A stretch of 64,000 bases of DNA from Holophagales bacterium UBA5704 (lineage in GTDB: Bacteria; Acidobacteriota; Thermoanaerobaculia; Multivoradales; UBA5704). Shown piece by piece: positions 31,942 to 42,805 of this stretch. The stretch covers positions 39,635 to 103,634 of the forward strand of contig DIHE01000156.1 of assembly GCA_002420005.1 (NCBI GenBank), given 5' to 3'. Positions within the stretch are counted from its first letter, which is position 1, and every line of letters starts with the position of its first letter. A program made the translations under genes and the position numbers. Under the pieces are notes generated by a model. That model was not told where the DNA came from. It was given only the letters and a program-made list of their open reading frames with translations, and did no database searches.

Positions 31942-32949
31942 CTACACCCGCTCCCCCACCCCCCGCCAGCTCTGCAGGACGTGCATGTAGTTGGCGCGCT
32001 CGTGGGCGGCGGGGTCGGGGCAGCGTTCGAGGCTCAGGCTTCCCCGGGCCTGGGCGAGGGAGTCGTACTCGTGCGCCTCCAGCCAGGCGGCCACCTCCTC
32101 GCGCAGCTTGCGCAGGCGCTCCGGGCCGTTCTTGAGGAGCGCCGAGACCAACTGGACGACGTGGGCTCCGGCCATCACCGCCTTGAGGGCGTCCTCGGAG
32201 GTGTGCACACCGCCGGTCACCGCGAGCGAGGCCTTCACCCGGCCTGAGAGGATCGCCAGCCAGCGCAGACGGAGCAGCAGCTCCGAGGAGTCCGAGAGGC
32301 GTAGCGCCGGTTTGACCTCCAGGGCTTCGAGATCGAAGTCGGGCTGATAGAAGCGGTTGAACAGGATGAGGCCGTCCGCTCCCAGGTCGTCGAGGCGGCG
32401 GGCGAAGTGGGCGAGGGCGGTGTAGAACGGTGACAGCTTCACCGCCACCGGCAGGCTCACCGCGCTCTTCACCGACCACAGCATGTGGAGCACCCGCTTC
32501 TCCAGCAGCTCGCTGCTCTCGTCGAAGTCGGTGGCCAGGGAGTAGACGTTGAGCTCCAGGGCATCCGCCCCCGCTTGCTCCAGCAGCCGGGCATAGGTGA
32601 GCCAGCCGCCGTCCGTGGTGCCGTTGAGCGAGGCGATCACCGGGACGCGCACCGCCGCCTTCACTTTGTGCAGGTGCTCCAGATACTCCTCGGGACCGAG
32701 ATGGAAGTCCGCGGGCTCCGGCAGATAGGAGAGCGCTTCGCCGTAGCTCTCCTCGGTCGCCATCAGGCGGCCATAGGTGGCGAGCTGCTCGCGGGTGATC
32801 TGCTCCTCGAACAGCGAGTGCATGACGATCGCGGCGGCGCCGGCATCCTCCAGCCGGCGGACGGTGTCGATCTCATCGACCAAGGGAGAGGCCCCGGGGA
32901 CGAACGGGTGCGGGAGGGCGAATCCGAGATAGGTGGTGGACAGGTCCAT
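31942..32949 (-). CDS. Dihydroorotate-dehydrogenase-like flavoprotein
   Basis: 335 residues. TIM-barrel FMN pattern: 'FVPGASPLVDEIDTVRRLEDAGAAAIVM', 'VPVIASLNGTTDGGW', 'ADALELNVYS', 'LPVAVKLSPFYTALAHFARRL', 'ADGLILFNRFYQPDFDLE' and 'ASLAVTGGVHTSEDALKAVMAGAHVVQL'. It fits DHOD-like proteins but the catalytic Cys/Ser loop of genuine PyrD is not clear. Such DHOD-like genes are often found beside nifJ-type pyruvate:ferredoxin oxidoreductase, as here (39 nt downstream), suggesting a link to ferredoxin-dependent metabolism rather than pyrimidine synthesis. ATG 32949. Confidence 0.85.
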   Translation of the reverse strand: MDLSTTYLGFALPHPFVPGASPLVDEIDTVRRLEDAGAAAIVMHSLFEEQITREQLATYGRLMATEESYGEALSYLPEPADFHLGPEEYLEHLHKVKAAVRVPVIASLNGTTDGGWLTYARLLEQAGADALELNVYSLATDFDESSELLEKRVLHMLWSVKSAVSLPVAVKLSPFYTALAHFARRLDDLGADGLILFNRFYQPDFDLEALEVKPALRLSDSSELLLRLRWLAILSGRVKASLAVTGGVHTSEDALKAVMAGAHVVQLVSALLKNGPERLRKLREEVAAWLEAHEYDSLAQARGSLSLERCPDPAAHERANYMHVLQSWRGVGERV

Positions 32950-32988
32950 GGCGATCTCCTTGTGCTCCTCGGGGGTCTCGGGTCCGCC

Positions 32989-36648
<3,660 letters not shown>

Positions 36649-36751
36649 GGCCTGCCTCCCCTGAAAGCGCGAGGAGAGCCCCGGATCGGGCTCCCGTCTT
36701 GTCCGGCATGCTACGGAACAGGATGTTTCAGCACACCACCCGGGAGGGTGC

Positions 36752-36830
36752 CACCCCGCGGGGTGGAGGGGGTGGGGGGCCTCCGCCAACCCACCCCGCG
36801 GGGTGGCCCGCCGCCCGCCACCCGGGTGGC
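36752..36830. promoter_or_regulatory. Repeated palindromes in the nifJ/radical SAM divergent region
   Basis: CCACCCCGCGGGGTGG occurs twice as a perfect 16-bp palindrome, at 36752-36767 and 36792-36807 (40-bp spacing), and a shorter CCACCCGGGTGG lies at 36819-36830. They sit midway between nifJ (start 36648) and the radical SAM gene (start 36885). The equal spacing is compatible with paired operator sites but a REP-type element is equally possible. Confidence 0.4.
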
Positions 36831-36884
36831 GACTTCCAGGCCTCCGGCTTCTAATGTGCCTGTGTCGTTGAAGGGGGGACCGAC

Positions 36885-38114
36885 ATGCTCCAAGAGCTTC
36901 GCCAGAATCCAGCCCTGCTCAAGCTGGACCTCTACTGCAAAGGCATCCGCCTCGACGAGAACTGCCTCGTCGAAGAAGACGGCGGACGCAAGATCCTGCG
37001 CACCCGCGCCGGCCTCGGCAGCGGCCTGGAGCTGATCCTCCCCGGAAATCTGTGGACCAACGTACCGGTGACCGAAAAGTTCGCCTCCCACTCCCCCTAC
37101 AGCCTGCACCGGGAGAACGGGCGCTACATGCTGCGCTGGGAACGCCTCGACGTGATGCCCGTGGAGCTGGCCCCCCGGCCGGAGTGGTACGACCGCTCGA
37201 CGACGACCGGCAAACCGATGACCCAGATCGGCACCCTCCAGGGGACCTACCTGGGCATCTACCAGGCCAAGGTCTGCGAATACTGGACGGCGAAGCCGCA
37301 GAAATCCAACTGCAAGTTCTGCTCGGTCGGCCTGAACCTCGGCATCGACGACGCGGACACCAAGTCGCTCGACGAGGTGATGGAGGTCGTCCGCGCCGCC
37401 CGCGACGAGTCCGGCATCACCTACGTGGACTTCAACACCGGCCACTACGAGGGCGACACCTACCTCGACATCCTCGAGCCGTTCATCGTCCGCATCAAGA
37501 AAGAGCTCGGCCTCCTGGTCGGCGTCCAGACGCCGCCGCACCGCGACCTCACGCGCTACCGGCACCTGCGGGAGATCGGCGTCAACCGCGTCTCCTTCTG
37601 CTTCGAGATCTTCGACCGCAAGCTCTTCGAAGAGATCTGCCCCGGCAAGCACGCCGAGTACGGGCTCGACCACTATCTGGAGGCGGTGCGCTACTGCGCG
37701 ACCCTCACCCACAAAGGACCCCGCCACGAGCCGTGGGTCACCAACGGCGAGATCATCGCCGGGCTGGAGCCGCCGGAATCTTCGATCCGCGCGATCGACT
37801 GGATCACCTCGGTGGGTGCGGTGCCGACGGTCTGCGTGTTCCGCCCGCTGATCGGCACCGACCTGGAGCATCTCGATCCCCCGCGCACGGAGGACATGGT
37901 GCCCGTGTTCCGCCGCCTCTACGAAGCCTGCATGGAGCACAAGCTGCCGATGGGCGTGGCCCCGAACATCCATGTCAGCCTGGTGATGCTCCCGGAGGAA
38001 TGCCGGTCTTTGAGCCCGAACCGGTATCCCTGGCAGTCGCTGAAGCTCAAGGCCATGGCGGGCGTCTTCGGCTGGCAGTACGGACGCCGGCTCGCCCAGC
38101 ACGCCGCCACCTGA
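36885..38114 (+). CDS. Radical SAM protein with wide-spaced cysteine motif
   Basis: 409 residues. A small N-terminal domain of about 105 residues precedes 'VCEYWTAKPQKSNCKFC' (about 137-153), giving CX11CX2C instead of the standard CX3CX2C. Barrel landmarks follow: 'VDFNTGHYEGDTYLDIL', 'LLVGVQTPPH', 'VNRVSFCFEIFD', 'TNGEIIAGLEPPESSI', 'TVCVFRPLIGTDLEH'. The family is annotated only as radical SAM in other genomes as far as I recall; the reaction is unknown. It is followed 41 nt later by a CBS-domain protein on the same strand and faces nifJ. Confidence 0.78.
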   Translation: MLQELRQNPALLKLDLYCKGIRLDENCLVEEDGGRKILRTRAGLGSGLELILPGNLWTNVPVTEKFASHSPYSLHRENGRYMLRWERLDVMPVELAPRPEWYDRSTTTGKPMTQIGTLQGTYLGIYQAKVCEYWTAKPQKSNCKFCSVGLNLGIDDADTKSLDEVMEVVRAARDESGITYVDFNTGHYEGDTYLDILEPFIVRIKKELGLLVGVQTPPHRDLTRYRHLREIGVNRVSFCFEIFDRKLFEEICPGKHAEYGLDHYLEAVRYCATLTHKGPRHEPWVTNGEIIAGLEPPESSIRAIDWITSVGAVPTVCVFRPLIGTDLEHLDPPRTEDMVPVFRRLYEACMEHKLPMGVAPNIHVSLVMLPEECRSLSPNRYPWQSLKLKAMAGVFGWQYGRRLAQHAAT

Positions 38115-38155
38115 CCGGACGGCGCCGGGCTCCTTGCAGGAAAGGAGTGGACAGG

Positions 38156-38635
38156 ATGAAAGTTCAAGACGTCATGAAGAACGAAGTCCATGTCTGCGGG
38201 CTCGACAGCGATCTGGGCACGGCGGGCCGGAGGATGGCGGAGACCGGCTGCGGTGCCCTCCCGGTGGTGTCCGGAGACCGAGTGGTGGGGATGATCACCG
38301 ACCGCGACATCTGCCTCGCGCTCGCGCGGCAGGATCGCCGGCCGGCCGACGTGGAGGTGCGCGCCGTGATCAGCGGCGAGATCTTCACCTGTGGTGCCGA
38401 CGATCACGTGGCCGAAGCCCTGGAAACCATGCGCATCTTCGCAGTGCGCCGGCTCCCCGTGGTCGACGACGAGCAGCGGCTGCTCGGCATCCTCTCCCTG
38501 GACGACCTGATCCTCGCCTCGCGCGCCGTCGGCGCCGAAGGCTTCGATGGCCCGTTCCACGCGGACATCGCGCGCACCCTCAAGGGGATTTGCAGCCACT
38601 CGGCCGCCCTCCCCGTCGCCCACGCCGCGGCCTGA
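38156..38635 (+). CDS. CBS-domain protein
   Basis: 159 residues. Two CBS motifs: 'VQDVMKNEVHVCGLDSDLGTAGRRMAETGCGALPVVSGDRVVGMITDRDI' and 'VISGEIFTCGADDHVAEALETMRIFAVRRLPVVDDEQRLLGILSLDDL'. The 'G.ITDRDI' and 'LGILS.DDL' ends are typical ribose/phosphate contacts. CBS pairs sense adenine nucleotides or act as stand-alone regulators; no catalytic domain is fused. AAAGGAG precedes the ATG. It probably shares a transcript with the radical SAM gene. Confidence 0.9.
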   Translation: MKVQDVMKNEVHVCGLDSDLGTAGRRMAETGCGALPVVSGDRVVGMITDRDICLALARQDRRPADVEVRAVISGEIFTCGADDHVAEALETMRIFAVRRLPVVDDEQRLLGILSLDDLILASRAVGAEGFDGPFHADIARTLKGICSHSAALPVAHAAA

Positions 38636-38653
38636 CCCGGGAGCCCCCACGGC

Positions 38654-39241
38654 TCACGCCTGGAGGGGGGTCTCCCACAGCGGCTCCTCTTCCCCGAACA
38701 CCTGCGCCAGGTGACGGCCGAGGACGAAGAGGAAGTCCGACAGCCGGTTGAGATAGCGCAGCACCTCCTCCGGCACCGCCTCCTCGCGGGCCAAGCGCAG
38801 CACCACCCGTTCACAGCGGCGGCAGACGGTGCGGGCCACATGGCTCGCCGCCGAAAAGCGGCCCCCCCCGGAAAGGACGAAGGAGCGCAGCGGCTGGAGC
38901 GTCTCGTTCCAGGCGTCCATGGACTCCTCCAGCCAGGTGACCCTCTCCGCGGTGATCGGATTCTTCACCCGGTCCAGGTGCTCCGGCGGCGTGGCCAGCG
39001 TGCTGCCGAGGTCGAACAGGTCCTGCTGCACCCGGTGGAGGGCCGCCACGCCCGCACGGCAGGTCTCCGGGTGGCGATCCGCTTCGGCCAGGGTGGCACG
39101 CAGAACCCCCAGAAACGCTTGCAGCTCGTCGACCGTGCCATAGCTCTCGATGCGCAACGCATCCTTGGGGACCCGGAGGCCGCCCACCAGGGAGGTCTCG
39201 CCCTGGTCGCCGGCGCGGGTGTAGACCTTGTGGATTCTCAT
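38654..39241 (-). CDS. Cob(I)alamin adenosyltransferase (PduO-type)
   Basis: 195 residues. Begins 'KVYTRAGDQGETSLVGGLRVPKDALRIESYGTVDELQAFLG', the ATP-binding signature of PduO-type corrinoid adenosyltransferases, and has 'FVLSGGGRFSAASHVARTVCRRCERVV', the second conserved part. Transfers adenosyl from ATP to Co(I) of cobalamin or cobinamide. The gene stands alone: no B12 synthesis or B12-dependent enzyme genes are adjacent. ATG 39241; the upstream gap has a family C hairpin but no recognisable cobalamin riboswitch. Confidence 0.93.
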   Translation of the reverse strand: MRIHKVYTRAGDQGETSLVGGLRVPKDALRIESYGTVDELQAFLGVLRATLAEADRHPETCRAGVAALHRVQQDLFDLGSTLATPPEHLDRVKNPITAERVTWLEESMDAWNETLQPLRSFVLSGGGRFSAASHVARTVCRRCERVVLRLAREEAVPEEVLRYLNRLSDFLFVLGRHLAQVFGEEEPLWETPLQA

Positions 39242-39270
39242 CGACTGATCCTACCCGGAGGGTGGTGGGG

Positions 39271-39350
39271 AAGTCCAAGGACGTCAAGGACACCAGGGAC
39301 GCCAGGGACACAACTTGACCTTGAGGCCCTTGCAGTCCTTTGTGTCCTTT
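39271..39350. repeat. Family C AAGGAC/GTCCTT hairpin, copy 2
   Basis: Left arm AGTCCAAGGACGTCAAGGAC, right arm units CTTGACCTTGAGG, CTTGCAGTCCTT and GTGTCCTTT. It lies between two divergent genes, where copies 1 and 3 lie at convergent gene ends, and has no T6 tract, so it is not acting as a standard terminator. The remaining 39351-39459 holds only the leader of the FadL gene. Confidence 0.55.
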
Positions 39351-39459
39351 CCGGATCTGGCCGGTGGGCGCTATCCTCACTGTGGTCGACCACCGCATCG
39401 TGCCGGAGATCCGGGCGGTGGAATGAGGTCCGGTCGGCCGGCTCTTCGAGGGAGGGATC

Positions 39460-40722
39460 ATGCGGAACCGACGTCTTTTCATACCGTGCCTGCTCACCGG
39501 GCTCCTGGCGGCTCCCGCCGTCCACGCCACCAGCTTCGGTCTTTTTCAACACGGCGGACGCGCCATGGGGCAGGCCGGAGCCTTCACGGCCCGCGCCTCC
39601 GAGCCCTCGGCGGTGACCTACAACCCGGCGGCCCTCACCCGGCTCGACGGCCTGCAGGTCCAAGGCGGGCTCGACTTCCGGAACTCCGAGACCGAATACA
39701 ACAGCCGGACGGGGGCCTTCGGCGCGAAGCACATCATCGACTTTCCCCCCTCCGCCTATGTCACCTGGAAGCCCGGAGGCAGCTCCTTCGCCTTCGGCCT
39801 CGGGCTCGATGCGCCGTTCTGGACCAAGACGCTCTGGGAGCCGCGCCTCTTCCCGGGCCGCTTCAAGCTTCGCGACTTCCGGCTGACCCTGTTCGAGCTG
39901 CATCCGGTCGTCGCCTACGACCTGGGCGGCGGCTGGAGCGTAGGCGGCGGCCTCCGCTACGTGTCCGGCTCGCTGGAGCAGAACGACAACGTCCTTGTCT
40001 CCGTTCCCTTCCAGGGATTGTTCGTGCCGGTCGAGGTGGAGCGCAACGCCAAAGCCGACGTGGACGACCTGACCTGGGATCTGGCGGTCCACTACACCGC
40101 CACCTCCTGGGGCTGGGGAGCCGTCTACCGCCACGCGACCGACCTGCAGGGGGACGGCGACGTCCGCTACGAGCCGCGCGACCTCGTCGTGGCCGGCCTG
40201 GAGGCGCCGATCCGCCAGTTGCTCGCCACCGGCAAGGCGAGCCAGGCCTTCGAGATCCCCGGCGAAATCCGCGGCGGTGTCTGGTTCGCCCCCTACCCCG
40301 AGCTGCGCGTCGAGCTCGACGCCTCCTGGCAGAGCTGGTCGAGCCTGGAGGGCACGGCGGTGACCTACACGCCCAATCCGGTGGGCCGGACCCTCACCCG
40401 GGGCGGCTGGGACGACACCCTGTCGCTGCGCCTCGGCGTCGAAGGCAACCTCTCGGACGCCCTCCTGCTCTACGGTGGTGTGGCCCTGGAGCCCTCGCCC
40501 GTGCCCGACGGAGCGGTCGATCCCGGTCTCCCCAAGGGTGACGCCCTGGTGTATGCCGTCGGAGCGAGCTACAGCTTCCCGGCGATCTCCTTCGACGTGG
40601 GCTACTCCTACCACGCGCACGACGAGCGGAGCGTGCGCGGCCAGGAGCCCGTCCCGACGATCGCCGGGACCTATTCCGGGGACGAGGCGGTCTGGGGCTT
40701 CTCGGTGCGACGGAGGTTCTGA
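39460..40722 (+). CDS. FadL/OmpP1-family outer membrane channel
   Basis: 420 residues. Signal peptide 1-23, followed by the mature FadL hallmark 'TSFGLFQHGGRAMGQAGAFTARASEPSAVTYNPAALTRLDG'. The rest alternates hydrophobic strands and ends with an outer-membrane C-terminal Phe (WGFSVRRRF). The family imports long-chain fatty acids or other hydrophobic compounds across the outer membrane, so a Gram-negative envelope is implied. GGAGGG precedes the ATG. It stands between cobalamin adenosyltransferase and a small DUF-type gene. Confidence 0.93.
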   Translation: MRNRRLFIPCLLTGLLAAPAVHATSFGLFQHGGRAMGQAGAFTARASEPSAVTYNPAALTRLDGLQVQGGLDFRNSETEYNSRTGAFGAKHIIDFPPSAYVTWKPGGSSFAFGLGLDAPFWTKTLWEPRLFPGRFKLRDFRLTLFELHPVVAYDLGGGWSVGGGLRYVSGSLEQNDNVLVSVPFQGLFVPVEVERNAKADVDDLTWDLAVHYTATSWGWGAVYRHATDLQGDGDVRYEPRDLVVAGLEAPIRQLLATGKASQAFEIPGEIRGGVWFAPYPELRVELDASWQSWSSLEGTAVTYTPNPVGRTLTRGGWDDTLSLRLGVEGNLSDALLLYGGVALEPSPVPDGAVDPGLPKGDALVYAVGASYSFPAISFDVGYSYHAHDERSVRGQEPVPTIAGTYSGDEAVWGFSVRRRF

Positions 40723-40813
40723 CCCCGAACTCAGGGCGGAAGTGCAGGAGAAGTGCAAGAATCGACCCCGCGATTCCGACTTTCTCAGGGCAAAACCAAA
40801 AGGAGGTTTGCCC

Positions 40814-41059
40814 ATGCAGTGGAAGAGCGACGGTACGGCTTGGAGCGGTGACACGGTTCTCGACTGGACCCGGCAGTGGCAGGAGGCGGGCCGGCGCCGA
40901 GGAGGCGCCGAGCTTCTCCTCCGGCAGGCGGAACGGAAATTCGGCCCCTTGGGCACCCACGACCGGCTGCGCATCGAGCTGGCCCCGCAGGAACGGCTCC
41001 TCGACTGGGGAGAACGGCTGGTGATGGCACGGTGCCTGGACGAGGTGTTCCGGTGGTGA
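40814..41059 (+). CDS. Small protein related to the DUF4351 tail
   Basis: 81 residues from ATG 40814 (AAGGAGG 8 nt before it); the open frame upstream overlaps the FadL end and is dismissed. The part 'ELLLRQAERKFGPLGTHDRLRIELAPQERLLDWGERLVMARCLDEVF' resembles the DUF4351 tail (L-x-R-x-FG-x-L ... W-x-x-R-x-L-x-A-x-x-L-D-E-V-F) found at the end of PD-(D/E)XK-type Rpn/PDDEXK-family proteins. Here it stands alone. Function unknown. The stop lies 4 nt before the proposed start of the hotdog gene. Confidence 0.6.
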   Translation: MQWKSDGTAWSGDTVLDWTRQWQEAGRRRGGAELLLRQAERKFGPLGTHDRLRIELAPQERLLDWGERLVMARCLDEVFRW

Positions 41060-41063
41060 GGGT

Positions 41064-41822
41064 CTGCTAACCTCGCGGCGCACGCTCGCGACCTTCTCCC
41101 TTCCCGCCGACAGCCCGTTCTTCACCGGCCACTTTCCGGGCCACCCCATCCTGCCCGGCATCGCCCATCTCGCACTGGTCACCCGGGCGCTCGGCGGGGC
41201 CGCCGTCACGGCGATCCCGTCGCTGCGCCTGCGCAGCCCGGTGCGCCCCGGTGACGTCCTCGCGGCGACGATCGAGGGTCCGGCGGACGACGGCACGGTG
41301 CGCTTCGAGCTGCGGAGGGGTGACGAGGTGGCCAGCTCGGGGACGTTCCGGGTCGGCCCGCTTCCCCCGGAGGCGGAGCTGCCCGCCCTGTCCGCCGACG
41401 AGAACGGATCGCCACCGGTCGCGGACCTGCTGCCCCACGTGCCCCCGGCCCGTCTCGTGCGCAGCGTCCTCGAGGTGACGCCGGAGGGGATGACCGGCCT
41501 CGCCGAGATCCCCGCGGAGAGCCCGTTCGCCGTGGACGGGCGGGTGCCGGCGTTTCTGGGGATGGAGGCGGCGGCGCAGGGGGCCGCGGCGCTCGAAGCG
41601 CTCGGCCGAAGCGGCGGCGGGCCGCGGATCGGCTATCTGGTGGCCCTGCGGGGGGTGCGCTGCGCGGTGGCGAGCCTGCCGGTGGCACAGCCGTTTCGCT
41701 TCACTGTCCGGCTCACCGGCAGCGCCGCGCCGCTGTCGATCTACGAGGTGCGCGTGGAGGGAGCCGGCGGCGGTGAAGTCCTGTACGGCTCGATCAGCAC
41801 CTACGTGCCGCCCGAGCCCTGA
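41064..41822 (+). CDS. Double-hotdog 3-hydroxyacyl-ACP dehydratase-like protein (ApeP/FabZ-like)
   Basis: About 252 residues if begun at CTG 41064. The first hotdog has the FabZ-type 'FFTGHFPGHPILPGIAHL', the second 'IPAESPFAVDGRVPAFLGMEAAAQGAAALEAL'. This double fold is seen in aryl-polyene dehydratases of ApeP type and would dehydrate hydroxyacyl-ACP in polyene chain building. No ATG, GTG or TTG exists between the upstream in-frame stop (41022) and GTG 41241; starting at 41241 would remove the catalytic first hotdog. CTG 41064 or ACG 41082 are the possible alternatives, so the exact start is unresolved. It overlaps the acyltransferase 3' end by 22 nt. Confidence 0.72.
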   Translation: MLTSRRTLATFSLPADSPFFTGHFPGHPILPGIAHLALVTRALGGAAVTAIPSLRLRSPVRPGDVLAATIEGPADDGTVRFELRRGDEVASSGTFRVGPLPPEAELPALSADENGSPPVADLLPHVPPARLVRSVLEVTPEGMTGLAEIPAESPFAVDGRVPAFLGMEAAAQGAAALEALGRSGGGPRIGYLVALRGVRCAVASLPVAQPFRFTVRLTGSAAPLSIYEVRVEGAGGGEVLYGSISTYVPPEP

Positions 41823-42790
41823 GGCGGCGCGTTCCACAGCTTGCGGAAGCAGAACCACTGGTGCGGACGGTGGGCGATCGCCCACTCCAGCTCGGTGGCC
41901 AGGGCCTGGACCGCGTTGCGCACGTCCGCCTTGCGGTCGGTGGTCCGCGCCACCTCGATCGGCGGGCGGAAGGTGCAGCGGTAGGACAGGCGCCCTTCGC
42001 GGAACACGAACACCGGAAGGATCGGCACCTCGGCGGCGCGCGCCAGCGCCGACGGCCCCACCGGCAGCGGGAACGGCCGGCCGAACAGCGTGCCTTCGGC
42101 GCTCTGGCCGCCGGAGCGGGGACGATCCGCCTGGAGGGCCACCACCTCTCCCTGGCGCAGGGCGTCGAGCAGGACCATCCCGAGCTGCGGGTCCTCTGCG
42201 AAATGGGTGATGTAACTGTCGCAGGACGCCTGACGGATCAGGTTCGCGATGAAGCGCTGGGCGCGCGGGTCCCCTTCCGCTTCCCGCACCACGTGGACGA
42301 TGCGCCGCTCCTGGGTGGCGGGGAGCATCGAGCCCACCTCCCAGTTGCCGACATGGGCGGTGACCAGGATGAAGCCGCGGCCCGAGGCGTTCAGCGCCTG
42401 CCAGTGTTCGAGGCCGTCCGCCCCCACGTGGAAACGCCGCCGGGTGCTCAGCCGCTCGTAGCGCTCCGACAGGCACCAGGAGAAGCTCCACAGGGTGCGG
42501 AAGATGCGGCGCTGCTTCTCCCGCCAGCCGCAGGGCCCGAGCACCGGCTCCAGGTTCGCCGCGAGCGCGTTCCCGATCTTGCGCAGGGCAAGGAAGAAGA
42601 GGCCGGTGAACAGCGGCATGAGGAGCCGGATCGCCCAGGACGGCAGGATGCGCACGCCGAAGCGGTGGGCGCGGTACCAGAAGACGCCGGTGACGTAGAG
42701 CGGACCGAGCAGGCGCCGGATCCAGCCGGCTTCCGGTGCATGCGGAGGAAGAGCGGGCGCGGTCTCCCGCGGATGGGCAACGGCTTCCAT
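41801..42790 (-). CDS. LpxL/HtrB-family acyltransferase
   Basis: 329 residues. One membrane helix near 50-70, then LPLAT catalytic HVGNWE (H-x4-E), 'VVREAEGDPRAQRFIANL', 'VALQADRPRSGGQSAEG' and 'PVFVFREGRLSYRCTF', ending with a 'HPHQWFCFRKLW' box similar to that of lauroyl-type transferases. Lipid A or glycolipid acyltransferases of this family use acyl-ACP or acyl-CoA. Within an aryl-polyene-like locus it would attach the finished chain to a lipid or sugar acceptor (inferred). First of a minus-strand series with MMPL, FabG and KS genes upstream. Confidence 0.87.
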   Translation of the reverse strand: MEAVAHPRETAPALPPHAPEAGWIRRLLGPLYVTGVFWYRAHRFGVRILPSWAIRLLMPLFTGLFFLALRKIGNALAANLEPVLGPCGWREKQRRIFRTLWSFSWCLSERYERLSTRRRFHVGADGLEHWQALNASGRGFILVTAHVGNWEVGSMLPATQERRIVHVVREAEGDPRAQRFIANLIRQASCDSYITHFAEDPQLGMVLLDALRQGEVVALQADRPRSGGQSAEGTLFGRPFPLPVGPSALARAAEVPILPVFVFREGRLSYRCTFRPPIEVARTTDRKADVRNAVQALATELEWAIAHRPHQWFCFRKLWNAPPQGSGGT

Positions 42791-42805
42791 GGGACCTCGA
42801 GACGG

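Noticed and set aside
39242..39459. Cobalamin riboswitch upstream of the adenosyltransferase
   Set aside because: No B12-box-like segment was recognised; the gap is largely the AAGGAC hairpin.
41241..41822. Starting the hotdog gene at GTG 41241
   Set aside because: This would delete the conserved FabZ-like first domain that is readable in the same frame directly upstream.
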